This document shows positions 41,615 to 56,829 of a DNA stretch of 64,000 bases, one piece after another. The DNA is from Druceiella hillmani (taxonomy: Eukaryota; Arthropoda; Insecta; Lepidoptera; Hepialidae). Both the position numbers and the translations under genes were made by a program. The DNA is taken from positions 487,501 through 551,500 of the forward strand of contig JAYKKI010000138.1 in the NCBI GenBank assembly GCA_039881145.1, given 5' to 3'. Each line of letters begins with the position of its first letter. Within the stretch, counting starts at the first letter, position 1. The notes beneath the pieces were generated by a model. It saw only the letters and a program-made list of their open reading frames with translations, did no database searches and had not been told where the DNA came from.

Positions 41615-42499
41615 CTATTTCATTCAATTTAGATAATTTTGAAGTGAAAAACCTACACCAGACTAAAGAATATGAAAGTTATTTTCTAGGGATGCTATTT
41701 TAATAATCATCATTTTCGATAATATTTTCCATCATTTTTAAGAGATTAAGCTCATATAAAAACAAAAAAATTATAATCCCCAGCCTAGAAATATTTTTTT
41801 TAAATCGAAGCTAGTGATTTTTTCATATCTCAAAATGTATTTCGCATTATCTCAACAGGCAGATATTACTCTTTCCTGTGAACATATCATAAAAGTGAAC
41901 TTTAGGTATGTTTGAACTAATTTTTATGGTTAGAAATCTAACAATTAAGGATCGTAATTTTATAGTTCTTATTATAAGCGGCTAGGAAATTTGAAATAAC
42001 GATGATTTATTATTTGACACATTATTCAAAAATTAAAAATACAGGAAATTATAAAACGATGTTAAAAAATGTTACCAATATTAATTTGGCTGAAACATAG
42101 TATCTCGTTTATTAAATGTTATGAGTTCAATTGATTGAACATGTTCTTAAAGCAAATTGTAATATATCTGATTTCATTTAGCGAATTTACATATACGTTT
42201 GCTTGGCAATATGACTTTAACAATAATAGTAACGAGGCGACAAACTCAAACATCAACCATAATGGGTTAACGACAACCACGTTTAAGCTATTGTTCTTTT
42301 TCGAATAAGTTTTAATGGTTACCATTATATTGACGGTTTAATTTTATGAGTAGCAATTAATCATTCATAATTTATGGTTCCACAAACTTCTATATTTAAC
42401 TTGGTTATTCGGCTAGGATAATATTTTCAGAAGAAACAAATTAGAATACGCGTGCCAGAATTGCACGCTGAGGGTCCTTACAAATATATCTATACATGG

Positions 42500-42500
<1 letters not shown>
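41615..42500. other. A+T-rich background
   Basis: No supported feature. Confidence 0.4.

Positions 42501-42591
<91 letters not shown>
42501..42591. repeat. compound (AT)n-(TG)n-(AT)n microsatellite
   Basis: AT, then about 11 TG units at 42,547-42,569, then AT again. The three overlapping frames across it are translated repeat. Confidence 0.95.
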
Positions 42592-43701
<1,110 letters not shown>

Positions 43702-46700
43702 CTGGCGCACGCGCAACGACCTGTTTACAAATAATTTTACTAACATATTGCATATACCTGACCGTACGATTCACGCTTTTTGGATGGGCAAAATATTCCG
43801 ACATGCTGTAATAACAGTATATCTCTGGATACAAACGCCACGTGTTGTAGTGCTGTGTATATCTATACAAATCAAATTAAACTGACTATCTAGAAGGTTC
43901 AATGTATTTATACTGTGCAGTGCTTAAATTGTGTTTTAGTTTATTATTTTAATTGTTTTATTGTAGGATCACTGTGCAGTACAATAGTGAACATGAAATA
44001 TATTAATGTTCTTATATCAAAAAATTTATAACAAAAACAAACCATTTATTTACAAATATTTCCAATATTCGTATCATAATTTGCTTTTAAAAATTTGATA
44101 TCATTTACTTTCTATTTTTTGAATAATTGAAGTTTACAATATACCATGCAATAAGTATTTCTTAGTGACATTGGGGTAGTAAGATATAGTGTGGTAAAAC
44201 AGATTTCTAATTGTTCGTTAATCAAACAAATTGTGTTGTTTAAGATTCTTGGTTCTGTTTTTTAATATATTTATAAAATCTGATAGCGTATTCGTTCAGT
44301 TAAAGTATTATTTCCAACATAATTTGGCTGAGTGATATTTTTCACTATCTAATACATGAAAATCGATTAGTCTTTTGGACAAATGTGGCTAAATAATTAA
44401 AGAGCTAAACGCACAATCACCAAGAATTAACAAATAAATAAACGGTTATCTAAATGCCAACCAGAAATATTTAAAAAGAACCGAAATTATTCCAACATCA
44501 TATAGCTCGGTAGTGTAATTTAGGTATCCCATTTGTCTTTTGCAAGCTCCCACTTGTGATGATGAAAGTACAATACCTCTGGAACTAATTATATTTTTAA
44601 TAGTGAACGATCAAATATATTTTCACAATAATTAATTATGTGCATTCTAGCAGAAGTTTAAAATTTAGCCAGATGGTGTTTTAATTAAATTTATATTTAA
44701 TTACTTTCCAACTAAAATCTTAATTTACATTTTAATATTACGTTCTAGGTAGCTAAGTCCTGCATGATATGGTCAGTTTAAATTTTTTTCACAGAAATAT
44801 ATCAAAGATATGACAAATGTTTCCGAGAAAATAAAATATCGTTCAATCATTATGCTTTCTCGCCACGTACACCAAAAGAGAGGAGAGTAATAAAAGCAAA
44901 CTATCCTGAATATATTTCGCTTAGGATTTAACAACATTAGTAGTCTTACCATTGTATTCGGGACACATAATTTGTGTATGACATTGTGTTGGTCATCTCA
45001 CAATAGCGGCGTTACTATTTTTAAAATAAACTTTTTACGCATAATGGGATTTAAATTAATTTGCATCGAACCAAAAAAATATCTAATGAGCCAAAGTAAT
45101 TATAATGCGCTGCACTACAATCAAGGATTAGTATGTATATAGTACATATTTTACAAAACAAAATTACGAGTAATTGCAAGCTGTATTTGTATTAATTGAT
45201 GTAAGTTTTTCTTTAACGATATATAATTGAAAGTTTAAGGTAATAGGTACGATGGTTATTGAAATTAAATTTTTGAATATTGAAATTAAAAGAAAAAAAA
45301 ATGGATAATAAAACAAATGATTGACATGAGTTGCGACGGGAAAAAGGAATAATATAAGGGCAAAAGGAAAACGGTTTAGGAGAAGTAGGATTATTCACTT
45401 GATTCTTGGAATTTATGAAGGTGTTTTTCCTGGTATCAGTTGAATCCAGATAATTACAAAGTTCACTGCTTGGACAGTGAAGAATTTTTCGTGATAGGTA
45501 GAGGTATGTTTAGGAATATATAGAGTCAAAGCTAGTTTCAAAGAGTAACCCAAAGCCGTAAACAGTAATAAAAAGACAGCACGCGGACCGCGGGATAGTA
45601 ACGAATTTCCTTTTTTCACGCAATCGTTTCCTGTATCACTTGGTCACGTTTGTACGCATTATTTTGAAATCGGCGCACTGTTTTTTTGCCTATTTCTTGA
45701 AAACTGATAGTATTGGTGTGCTGGGCAATGAATATAAAAGTTATTCGGTCTAATGGTAACCAATTTCATATTTCAAAGGTTATATAATTTTGCTATTATT
45801 TTAAAGAATTGAGAAAAAATGTGAAATATATGACTTTTTTTGTAAATTTGCATAGGAATGTCAAAAAGTTGTCCTCATCCGATTTTGCTTATATAAAATA
45901 GTAACATGCGTCTATTCAAGAATTATTTTTAGTAAAGTTTGAAACAAAATTGTCAAAAATTGCTATTGCACAACATTTTAGGGATCCATCTCTAAAATGT
46001 TGTGGAGGTAAAACAAACATATACAGCGACACATAGCGTGATTTTGGTCGGTAAACAAAATTTGACTAGAATAAAAACTTCGATATAAAGCAGGGTTACA
46101 AAAAATAACTATGGCTGTCTATTAAATTCAATAAACGTTAAACTAAAAAAAATGAGTCTTCTGATATAAGGACGGTTATACGGACACAACGAAATTATGA
46201 AGTTTTTTGTTCGGTTCTGATACGCTTAAAATAACTTCCTGTAATAGTTGGTTTAAAGTTTTATGAAATTATCGAAATTATCGATAATCGATAATCTCGG
46301 TCTTTTCCATAATTATATACTTGTAGAATTGTTTTAAACACAGGAGTAGAATAAAAAGAACATAAATGTCGACAGTTATTTAACATTCTAAGAGATATTG
46401 CATAGAAAACTATTTCTCGAAAACTACTAACTTACTTCAAAAATACTTCCAAATTGGAACGAATTCCAATATTATCCGGTACTTCAACAATTTTATGAGA
46501 ATGCTCGACACATAGTATTATAACTTCAAATATACATCAAAAATCCGAATTCCAGTCCAAAGTTCAATGTTTTAATACTTCCATTTTTTTAATTTTTAAA
46601 GTTCCTTGCCTCAAAAGGAAAAAAAACCGGACGCCTTGTAAAATCATTCACGTGTCCGTCTTCCTATCCATATTTAACACCGGTTTAATATAAAAAAAAT

Positions 46701-46849
46701 GAATGATATAGAAATTGAAAATTTTACTTAGTAGTAAAGTATATTAAATTATCTCATGTCAAAATGTAAATCTTTAAAAATAAACATTTTGATCAAAATG
46801 ATATGTAACTTATTTTTAAAGATACCATTGCCAATGTGCCAACAATACC

Positions 46850-46850
<1 letters not shown>
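43702..46850. other. A+T-rich background with small inverted repeats
   Basis: Holds a 13-bp perfect inverted repeat with a 10-base loop at 45,969-46,004 (CACAACATTTTAG) and a TATCGATAATCGATAA word at 46,279. A GTGTCCGTCTTCC word near 46,652 resembles the pyrimidine tract of common insect interspersed repeats. No gene. Confidence 0.4.
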
Positions 46851-46900
<50 letters not shown>

Positions 46901-46910
46901 TTATTTACAT

Positions 46911-46985
<75 letters not shown>
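46851..46985. repeat. (AT)n microsatellite interrupted by TTTATTTATTTACAT
   Basis: About 135 bp in two blocks. The 118-codon frame across it is an artefact. Confidence 0.95.
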
Positions 46986-46987
<2 letters not shown>

Positions 46988-46989
46988 CT

Positions 46990-48965
46990 TCCTCTACCTT
47001 CGAAACTGCTGAAGTCAAAATTATGGAAAAAAGCTGCGTTACATATAATTTATCTAAAATTTCGCGGAACTTCAAAATCTTTCAGTATTTTTATGCATGC
47101 GAAAAACATTAGAAAATATATTTACCTGGTGAGAACTAATATTAACATTTGTATACAATATAATAGAAATGCTTTGTACACCTAAATATTTACATGTACC
47201 TAATAGGTAGGTAAAAATATAAGTGTGGATATCAGGATTTACAAGGGAGCAGGTTCTGTTTATACTGGACCAATTTACTTAAAAAATTACTTATTAAAAT
47301 TAAAATTTTATTAACTAGATATCACGTAAGTGATTGGCATTTAAAATATAGAGGAACTTAGCGCGTCCCGTTCAGTCAGGCTTTAGTGCTTAAGGGTGAA
47401 AAAACGATATTCGACTGTTTTTCCCACCACGTAATTTTTTGACATGTTTAACTTAAACGCCAAAACTTGAGAACGCTTCTTGTTTTAAAATAAGTCGTCT
47501 AAAATTTGTTAGCTCTCATAAGTCAAAAATAAAAACAAAACCACTATAAGATTATTCGTGTATCTGCTTGTGTGTCACAACCAATTTTCTCAAAAATGGT
47601 AAAAAAACAGAACAGAAGATTTGACGCTGAAACTGGAAATTTCGAAATAATTTATACTATCTCACATATTTTGCAGCAACTATTCGTTCAAAATATTTAT
47701 ATAGTATTTTTAGAACAGCACGAAAAATATTTTTTTAACTTGTATATCGAGTGGGATATTTTTTGAAAGCGCTAGTTATAAGGAAATAAAAAAAACTTTT
47801 TTAGGAAATTTTAGAGGTAACATAACCATTCTTTTTTCTCCCTTTTCCAAGACTATTGAAAGAAAAATCTTAAAAATGTAGAGGATTGCAAGAATCTGTC
47901 TAAAACTATACGGAAAAAGTATGGTGGCATTTTGGAATTTTCTGATGATCCTATTATATTTTTTGAGATACTAGTTGTACTCTTAATTGGCATACGCGTT
48001 TGCAATATACGTTGTATAAAATTAATATATTATTGCAATATTCATCGTATAAATTTTAAATATGTCCTACGTCATTTTCATTTTAACGCTAAAATCTTAA
48101 AATATTGAAGTTTCAGGGTCATAATTCGCGAATAATGAACCGTCACTTCGAACGAGTGAACGGTTTTTATTTATCTTTCGTTTTCAATTTTAATAATCGC
48201 TTAGAGGTTATTGCAGATATTGTATGTGGGGTAAAAATAAACGTCCGCGTTTACTCAATATTAGTGTAATTATAGATTTTACTCTGTATAGAGTCACCGT
48301 TGCTATGAATATTTAGGTCTGTTTATTTCATTATCAATATATCTGTCTGATCGTCAATTTTTTTTCAAGATCGGCTAGAGGTATCAATTGAAATTTTAAA
48401 TTAATATCAAATACTAAGGTGCAGAAGTTTATAACTTAGTAAAATATAGAAAACTTCTACTCAGTACAATATAAAGGCACGACATTTCTTATATCGCCTT
48501 CATTGATACCGCCTCTCTCATCAAGACCTATAAGATACTTAACGTTAGCCTGGAATCTTGCAATTTAGAACGAATGAAGGTAAAGCATGAATAAAAAAAA
48601 TTCAAGAATCATTAACTTGTCATTTTAGGAGAGAAATCCTTATTTTTGCTTTCAAATTCTTTATTTTTCGTCTTTTCTTTGTATATATCCAATGTCTCTT
48701 CTTCCTAAACATTATATATAACTATACAGAACAAATATAAAACGGTACAGAACAGTCAGGGAGCGAGTACTGCTTGCGCTTTTATACAGTATTTGTTACG
48801 TGGTGGAATATAAGACATAAAATAGATCAGTACTGTTTCCAATTTTAAAAGAAACTATATTATTAGCGCATATTTATACAAACAAAATTGTAAATATTTA
48901 TAACTAAATTATATGACAAAAAATCTGAGTAAAATTATATTATTTGTGTACAAACGGATACAAAA
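46990..48965. other. A+T-rich background, possible worn interspersed repeat
   Basis: At 47,556-47,680, a GTATCTGCTTGTGTGTCAC word followed by CAACCAATTTTCTCAAAAATGG resembles a widespread insect repeat motif (pyrimidine-rich tract, then TTTTCTCNNAAA). Too diverged to bound. Confidence 0.3.
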
Positions 48966-48968
48966 CTG

Positions 48969-48969
<1 letters not shown>

Positions 48970-49055
<86 letters not shown>

Positions 49056-49073
49056 TATATATATATATATATA

Positions 49074-49153
<80 letters not shown>
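48970..49153. repeat. (AT)n microsatellite with periodic TATGTACATA steps
   Basis: The longest array in the window, about 184 bp, with GTAC or GTGT interruptions near 49,020, 49,052, 49,079 and 49,121. It gives rise to four overlapping spurious frames. Confidence 0.95.
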
Positions 49154-49155
<2 letters not shown>

Positions 49156-49159
49156 TAGG

Positions 49160-50491
49160 TTTACTCGTAAACGCAATAAGTGTAGTGAAGTTTACAGAAA
49201 TTAAGGAACTCATCGTTGTAGGCTTTCGATAAACTTTAAGTAAAGTTCTAAAAAAACCTGTCATTTCCGGTTCAGTTGTTCAGAAATAGAAGAGATATAT
49301 TTTCCTCTCGTCTTTCAATACACATCTTAAAAATTTTTAATTAGAATTATGACAAAAAATTTTCGAGCTCTTATTTATACACATCTTCAAAAACATTCAA
49401 CAAATTATATGGTTATTACATTAATTTACTCCGTATTAGTAGCAGTCTACATTACCAATAATATAAATACTGGTGAAGTGTTCAGAATAAGATAGAATTT
49501 AACATAATGCAAACAGATTTACTTTTTTAAAGTAAATTAAAAAAAGTAAAAAATCAAAATGTTGTACTAATTTATTACTTGAAACCAAAGATATTACAAA
49601 ATTGTAATTAAAATTACTCAAATATATTATTTCAAAGATGCCTAAATCTTACACTTTTAAGGAGTAGGAAGTAATAAGTTTTGTGCCTCTATTAAAAGTA
49701 ATCACATGTTGCATATTTTATTGACTGTATATTTCCACGCTACTATTTATCATCACGAATTTAACTTTGCTTCTAGTACATATAAAATTAAATAAAACAT
49801 AATCTAAGTGAAGAAGCCAACATAAAAATCATTATTTATTTATATCTTGTAGGCCTAGCAACCTAAAATTGTCTTCACATTCACATAAACCTTAACTCGA
49901 AATTCGTTCCTAGCTTAAACTATCCTAATTTATTAATCCCCTATATATCACGTCTGGTGACACCTGTAAATAACGGCTATAATTAAAACATCCAAAAATG
50001 TTTATTTTGCGATGCGCCCGATCCCCGAAATCTTCCCTCCTATTTCACTAATTATGTGGTCGATGACGCTAAACGAGTTAAGTGGAAGGCACAGGGTCCG
50101 ACAGTAAATTACTGAGGGCGGCAAAGAGGAAGTTGGTGAAAAATAAATACCTGATTCATTCCAGTAATAGCACCCTTAAAATTGATAAAAGCATAATCTA
50201 AAAATAATTACTCGCATAGAAATTAGACAGGTCATTCTAACCAAACCGAAAGGTAAAGTCCACTCATCGATATGAATTTATAATCATGAAGTTAAATGAA
50301 ACTCACGATATTTTAGAACAAATTTGTCTAATAGCGACGAATCTATCGATGACTTTGAAAATATTCGACAGAATTATCCACGAATTTAATCTATAACCGA
50401 AACCTCGAACGTTTGAGAAACATCATTTTCCCCTTTATTATTTAAGTATTTTAGGGCAATTTAATAATAAAAATAATAAATATTACTGAAC

Positions 50492-50494
<3 letters not shown>
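49160..50494. other. A+T-rich background with one balanced block
   Basis: The block 50,000-50,130 (GATGCGCCCGATCCCC and GTCGATGACGC) is non-repetitive and GC-elevated, with no coding or repeat signal. The rest is featureless. Confidence 0.35.

Positions 50495-50557
<63 letters not shown>
50495..50557. repeat. (AT)n microsatellite
   Basis: About 63 bp of AT with one AAATAT interruption. Confidence 0.95.
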
Positions 50558-50819
50558 ACCGTATGCTACTTTCAACGAGTCCCTTAACTGAAAACTCACA
50601 TACCATTTTAAAATAAACTTTTTTCTCTTTTATTTCATTTAAATGTTACGTGTAACTGAATTTTAGCAAAATTCCCCTAGTAAGCACAAAATTCGAGATA
50701 TCAGAGTTATGTCGGTTGGGGATCTTGATTTGATCTTGCAAGAGTCTCTTCATCGATAGTCCATAATTTTATCCGCAGAGCAACTCGCTCATTCTTAATG
50801 AAAAAAAAACAAAGAAAAA

Positions 50820-51055
50820 AACTCTGCCACTTAATTCATCACCCGTACGTCTGGCGGATTTGCCAAAATCCTTATAAACACTACTCGTGTTTCAACCTCC
50901 GGACAGGCCGGACACCTATCTTCTCGTCGTCAGAGGCGCAGGTGACATCTCGAAAGAGCAGCCGCCGTTTCATTATAAATGATGCGGGAAAGGCAACACG
51001 GAGGCTGAACAAAGAGGTGAGGCAAAACGAGACGAAACCGAAGGCGGTTTCATAG
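50820..51055. other. GC-elevated block, candidate exon or conserved regulatory element
   Basis: Counted GC is 58% at 50,881-50,940, 50% at 50,941-51,000 and 48% at 51,001-51,060, a clear peak. Both strands are open across it (85 codons plus, 82 codons minus). Neither translation shows a known domain, and two-strand openness argues against a simple call. It contains a GAGCAGCCGCCG word, an AACCG-AAGG-CGGTT hairpin and TCATTATAAATGA, a symmetric A+T core. No repeat elsewhere in the window matches it. Confidence 0.35.
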
Positions 51056-51529
51056 TAGTTAGTTTTCTTTTTAATTTTATCTAGCAAATTGAAAAGCTTT
51101 CGATGGGACTTCATGTTTTCGCCCATCATTAATGTTCTTGAAATTTCTATTAAGTGTCGCTAAATATACTACACCCGTTTCGCGGAATACTAAAATTCCA
51201 AAAAAAATATTTATAAATCGCTATGTCGCGCTGCTTCAGTTTGATGGTGTCGCATAGAACCTGGTCTGCAATATACTTAACCTTTTAGTTAAAATAACTT
51301 GATAAGTGAAATGAGATCAGGAAGTAATTTGGAAACTTTAAATACAACGGACGTTCAATTTTATTACACGTACTTTTATTACATATTTTATTACATTAAC
51401 TATTCTATTACATATATTTTTCTAAGAAGGTATTCTTTCTTCATAAATGTATAATAAAGTGACAAGATCATGCGCATTGGGCAGGACAAATATAAGAATA
51501 CAAAAATAAGCGACTCGGAAACAGTTTCG

Positions 51530-51745
51530 CTGTCCACCTTGCGACACTACTGACGTCTGTATTTTTCTATTAAATTGTACAAACGTACCGTTGCCCTTCC
51601 CACATCGGAATGCCTACAATCGTCCATGATGTCGGCCGCGTCACATTGCAAATATATTTATGGCGAATTTATAGAACTGTCTCTTTAATTGCGACGAATA
51701 TTTTGGTCACTGGAACTGTTGGCTGCCAGCTGTTTTATAATAAGT
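51530..51745. other. balanced block, candidate conserved regulatory element
   Basis: Non-repetitive, with GTCGGCCGCGTCAC near 51,632 and TTTATGGC at 51,657-51,664, which matches the Abd-B/posterior-Hox type site. Coding frames are short. Regulatory role is inference. Confidence 0.25.
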
Positions 51746-51749
51746 CAGA

Positions 51750-53540
51750 GTGACAATAAAACTTGAGAGATTTTGCAGGACAATATTATAGTATTATGAC
51801 AGAATTTTATAGGAGACCTTACCGGAGAGTCATTTGTTTTAAAGAATAGTTTCTATTAGCCGCGTGTTTGACAAATTACTAGAACACTTGTGTGGTAGCA
51901 AATGTTGATATCAATTTCAGTTTATAACTCCAGAAAAAGGTTAAGACAGACAAATTCTGCTTTGTTTTAATTGGGTGTTATATTTTTCATTGACCTTGTA
52001 TTAGTTTTCTAAGAACTGATGTATACTACTTTACTATGAAATTTCATCTACAAATCTGGCAAGATGCTATGTTAATAAGATCTGTAACCAATAAATTGAA
52101 AATAGTTTTTTACTTCTCTTGAGATTGTCTTTTTAAACTATGTTACTAATCTTGATTTTTAGTTTTTGAGTAGTGAAAAGTTTTAATTGATTTTCCATTA
52201 ACTATAATATTGAAATCATTTATATAGAGATTATAGGACGAAAAATTAAGGGAAATGTTAGAGATAATAAGGAAAAGAAAATTTTTATTTAAAAAGTGTA
52301 ATTACAATATAAAAAATCTTTAGAGCTTTAGAGCCTAAAATCATTAAATTAACTATTCAGTTTCCGCCGTTACAAAGAATTAAGGAAATTTCTTGTGACC
52401 TATTATACATGGCTTGGAAACGTTAGAGGAGTTGGATTAAGGTTGACTTATCATTGGAATTTCTACGCTTACGTTCCTAACGCAAGACATTGACAGTGTT
52501 CTGAAAATAAATTTATTAATTCTAAAAGAATCAGGTATGTTTCCGATATGGAAACTATTCTGCATATTGGTTCGTTCTGTCTGAGATTTTCCATCTGAAA
52601 ACAAATGCAATAAGGTTTTTCTTTCATATTCCATCATTAACAATTAAAAACAAAATAATTCGATTTTATACTACACATGTAGATTATACGTGCGGTGCTT
52701 CAAACTTTGTAGGTTTTAACTTGTAACATAAGTGTAAATAAAAGGTGATATCTAATATCCAGTAAGTTTCATGGACGAAAATAACTATAAATGAATGTGT
52801 GATACAATTTGTCAAAGGCACTTGATTTTCGAATCCAAGGTTGTTTATAACAAAATTTCAATTACATGAAATTAATTTTGCATGATCGTAATTATGATAA
52901 CGTAGTTATGACTACGTAACTACGTAACTACATAGTAATTATGAGCAGTTGACTTCTAAATACACCGAAAAACAATCACGAAATAAAATAGAAAATCTGT
53001 TATAAATAAATATGAAAAGATAGATAGCTTGTTGGAAAAGTATTATAACCGTAATATTTTCTTCTTAATTAATTTTCATCTGTTCACTCAAAACAAAAAA
53101 GAATATAATTGTGTTGCTTGTAGAAGATACTGGATATTCTCGGGCATGCAAAGCTGTTAGTTTTTTAAAAAACTGTTAAGTATAGTAAAACTAGTAAGGG
53201 TCTGTTGCTTTTTAAAGAATTATTAAGTAATGAAGGAAAGGAAACACTTTCATATTTATAACATTAAGTTAAAATAATACACATTAACATAAGGCAGATA
53301 ACAAATCGAGAATCAATGTCATTATTAATTTAAAAGTATATATGAAGCATACATAGCAAATAATTATTGGAATTTAATAAAATTTACCTAAAAACAAACT
53401 TTTTCATGTTATCATGCAAATTAAGAAATGTTAGAACAAATTTAAAGAATTAAATATAAATATATAACTTACGTTAAAAATAGGATGACGTAGTTAAAAA
53501 TAGTTTTCGGGACTAGGTTGTATATGAAACTTCCCATATT
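51750..53540. other. A+T-rich background with one symmetric patch
   Basis: At 52,888-52,945, GTAATTATGA occurs at both ends of a series of GTAGTTATG, ACTACGTAACTACGTAACTAC words, giving mixed direct and inverted repeats of ACGTAGTTA. No gene. Confidence 0.4.
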
Positions 53541-53544
53541 TGAA

Positions 53545-53557
53545 TACACACACACAT

Positions 53558-53599
<42 letters not shown>
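53545..53599. repeat. compound (CA)n-(TA)n microsatellite
   Basis: CACACATACACACACACA runs directly into TA repeats. Confidence 0.95.
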
Positions 53600-53601
<2 letters not shown>

Positions 53602-53604
53602 TAT

Positions 53605-54355
53605 ACATGTATGTAAAATTAAATTTCATTGGATTAAACTATAACCTATAGGAATTTGTTTTTACGAAAACTTACATTAACTTAAATTTATGGCCGTGGA
53701 ATACCATATGGTTTTAGTTGAGCAATTTTCTTTCGGCAAAACACATTATTACCAAGGGAAAGAATTTTAAAGAGCGATTTAAAATACGCTGTATTGAACA
53801 ATGTAAATTATATTTATAAATAATACTTAAATTAATTATTGTCAACGATATTCTTTTGGGCTTATCCTATTTTAAAAGTTTATTTATTCTATAACGCTAT
53901 TTTAGTTGAAATTGACACAAAAATAATGAAACAATAATTGATAAATTTCCAGAATAAGCTTCATATCCGAGTCATTCGGACGAAAATCTTATAGTAACAC
54001 GTATATAGCAAAATTTGATAGTAAAATTTCATACCAATATTTGATTTTGGAAGACCTTGTATAGGTATTCCAAAATACAATTGACCATTATATTTGATGG
54101 CGTGCACGAAAATATTTATGCAGAGATAGTTATTTGAGATCCCCATTTATAATAGCAAATAGGATATGTACACATGGTCCAAAACTAAAGAGATTGTGAG
54201 GCTGTGCAAGACAAATGAACGTACGGAAACGACGAAATGATATCGGTTCTTGTTTTGGCTAAAGAACCCTAAAAATAGGTAAGTCCTAGGTTTGAAACGA
54301 AACCGAAATTATGTCAATATTGACAACAGATAATTTTCCAATTTTAAGGTCAAGA
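53605..54355. other. A+T-rich background
   Basis: No supported feature. Confidence 0.4.
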
Positions 54356-54359
54356 AATT

Positions 54360-54605
54360 TTATGGAAACCAGGTCACCGTCGGGACGTCAAACATTTGTA
54401 CACACATCAAACTATCTGACTAATTAAAGTTTCCCCACGACGGGTCGCTTGGATACAGCAAACGAAGTCAATCTTGGTCAAGGGCGCGAATCGCGACTGT
54501 CTCGAGATGAAGGCGGTCGAAAGCAGCTAAGCGTGAAGGGCAGCAGATTCTGATTACGGAATTCGACTCTGGTTTTCCGTCACCGCACGAGATAAAACGC
54601 ATATG
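54360..54605. other. GC-elevated block, candidate exon or conserved regulatory element
   Basis: Counted GC is 60% at 54,481-54,540. The block includes GGGCGCGAATCGCGAC and CTCGAGATGAAGGCGG, and is not repeated in the window. One plus-strand frame is open for about 37 codons; minus-strand frames of similar length exist. No domain and no clear splice pair are seen. Confidence 0.35.
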
Positions 54606-54609
54606 TTTT

Positions 54610-56740
54610 ATTAAAGTTTTCTTCTTCAATACTGGCCATGTTTAAGGTGTGGCCCGGAAATGGCGACATGGTTTAATTATATTTTGTTTCTGTAAAGTGT
54701 CATAGTGTAATTCAAGAGGAAATATTATAATGACGGTAATTAATCTGTACATTATTTATTCTGTCGTAGGTAGAAATATAAATGCAATTGGAGCATTATC
54801 TTTTATTGCATTAAAATATTCATACCATTCTGCATATTTCCACTTTATGCTGACGAATTACATATATTTTAAAAACCAAAACAAGTTACGCAGAAAGACA
54901 TTTGCTCGATTTGCATGCGATACGTATTTTTAAAAATATATAAATGTGAGATATTTTTAAATAATTTCAAATAATAGTATTTCATTTTGGTAGCCCAAAA
55001 ATTAGACCAAAAAAATAATATTTAAATTTAATACGTCGTATAATAAACAAATTTTAACTAATTCATTAATTATAATGTTATTGTAAACACAGGCAGGCAG
55101 ACGTGATGGAATTATAAGGATTCTATTTGTGGTCATTTGGTTATGGAACACCTAAAAAGTGGTGTGCAGAGTTGCAGGATTACAGTGAATTTCGTTTTCT
55201 AGGAACCGAAGGCCACTTTATGCCATGTATATATAATTTTTTCATAAGAAATGTTATTACATAAGTAGATTGGATTCGCAGTTTTTTCGTATAATTCTCA
55301 AGTAAAGCTTTATTTTACATTGACAGAATCCAGGGACTTAAGCGACAGCGAACGTGTTACTTCTTGTCTTTTCTTTATCCTATGATCATTTTAAAATAAT
55401 TTATACCAATTCATAAGACGCAAAGAATCTACGTAGCGTGTAAATAACAAATATTAAAATGATTTCATAAACACATGAGATGAAATAGTTTAAGTTAAAT
55501 TATGTATTTGGTCTTTTTAAATTGCTATTAAAGTATTTACCTTTTTTTTTAATTTTTAAGCCCAATTTGCCAAAAAAATATCTTCGAAGTGACATTCAAT
55601 ACATATTTACTTTTCTCTTTCTTCTTATTATATACATTTTAAAAATATAAAAAAATTCTTAATTATATATATATAGTCTTCGAGTTCAGATGTTTTTTAT
55701 AAAATTTTAGCCGTTTTTAATACATGTCTTGGCGTCAGGAAAAAAATCTAAATAAGTTTTTATATTTGAGGGTTTAAAATGTATATACTTATGCATTTCT
55801 TCTTACTTTATTAAATCTTTGTATAGACTAACCACATAGAATCTATTTAAATAATAAAGCTTGACTAATTAGGAAATTCTTAATTTGAAAATTTAGGATA
55901 TTCTTAAATTATAAAAAAAGAAAACTCCAAATTGAAGGTTGACGAAGTAGGGCCAAAACTAGGATTATATACGTAAACAGCAAACCTAGAACTTTAAATC
56001 CATTAATTTTCACATATATTTTTGAGTTAATTATAAATTGGGCAAGATGAATAAACGAAGTTAAATATAAGACTAACTATCCATAACCTATTCACACAGC
56101 GGACATAAATTTTAAACTTCCTAAGAGTTACGCGTCTAAAACGTAAGGAAAATATAATTCCGAATGAAAAAACTGAAAAGAAAACTCCGAAGTATGCCTG
56201 CGAAATTCCTGCTTTAAATATTATACAACATTACCCATGTTTCTTATATAACATTACCCCCGTGCGAGCCAAAAATGTTTTCTGTTAACTTTTCGAACTG
56301 TGACGAAAAGGAAAATAAACTTTTTGCGAAAGCAAAACCTGATTTTTCCAACGTAACGCGGGTATAATTCATAATAATTCGCCGTCTCTCAGATTCTGCA
56401 CCTTATATTACACTTTGGAACGTTGGTGGAATACAGTAAGATTTGTAAGTCTGCTACTTTTTAAGAGGCTTATTTTTGTGTGCACAAGACGGCGGTTGTA
56501 ACCAGGGGCGACTTACGAATCGAGATAAAGTTAAGTGTCTCCATTACGTTTCATTTAATTCTTTTTTTTCACCGTTTTTATGTTTACATAAATCAGTGAC
56601 ATGAATAAATGTATTAGACATTTAACTGCAACAGAATTATATAACGCATTTTTTTTGTGATAATATTTCGAGGTGAAACATTGTTTTTTTAATGTTAAAA
56701 GGTAAAAAAGCAAAATCGTAATGAATTCACATTTCAGCAA
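54610..56740. other. A+T-rich background with one repeat and one balanced block
   Basis: Contains the fifth GACA/GGTTCC-type repeat (55,089-55,159) and a balanced, non-repetitive block at 56,240-56,540. The 67-codon frame at 54,730 is chance-like. Confidence 0.35.
55089..55159 (+). repeat. dispersed GACA/GGTTCC-type repeat, copy 5
   Basis: ACAGGCAGGCAGACG is followed by AATTATAAGGATTC, then TTTGGTTATGGAACACCTAAAAAG. The order matches the other copies, ending in the GGAACNCCTAAAAA form. Confidence 0.5.
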
Positions 56741-56741
56741 A

Positions 56742-56744
<3 letters not shown>

Positions 56745-56814
<70 letters not shown>

Positions 56815-56825
56815 GTATATATATT
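56745..56825. repeat. (AT)n microsatellite
   Basis: About 81 bp with TATGTATATGTATA near its end. Confidence 0.95.
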
Positions 56826-56829
56826 TAGA

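Noticed and set aside
46279..46295. TATCGATAATCGATAA as a DREF/DRE-type promoter site
   Set aside because: A single short palindrome with no gene nearby.
50798..51129. Overlapping 85- and 82-codon frames on opposite strands
   Set aside because: Openness on both strands follows from high GC; no strand could be chosen, so it is kept only as a GC block.
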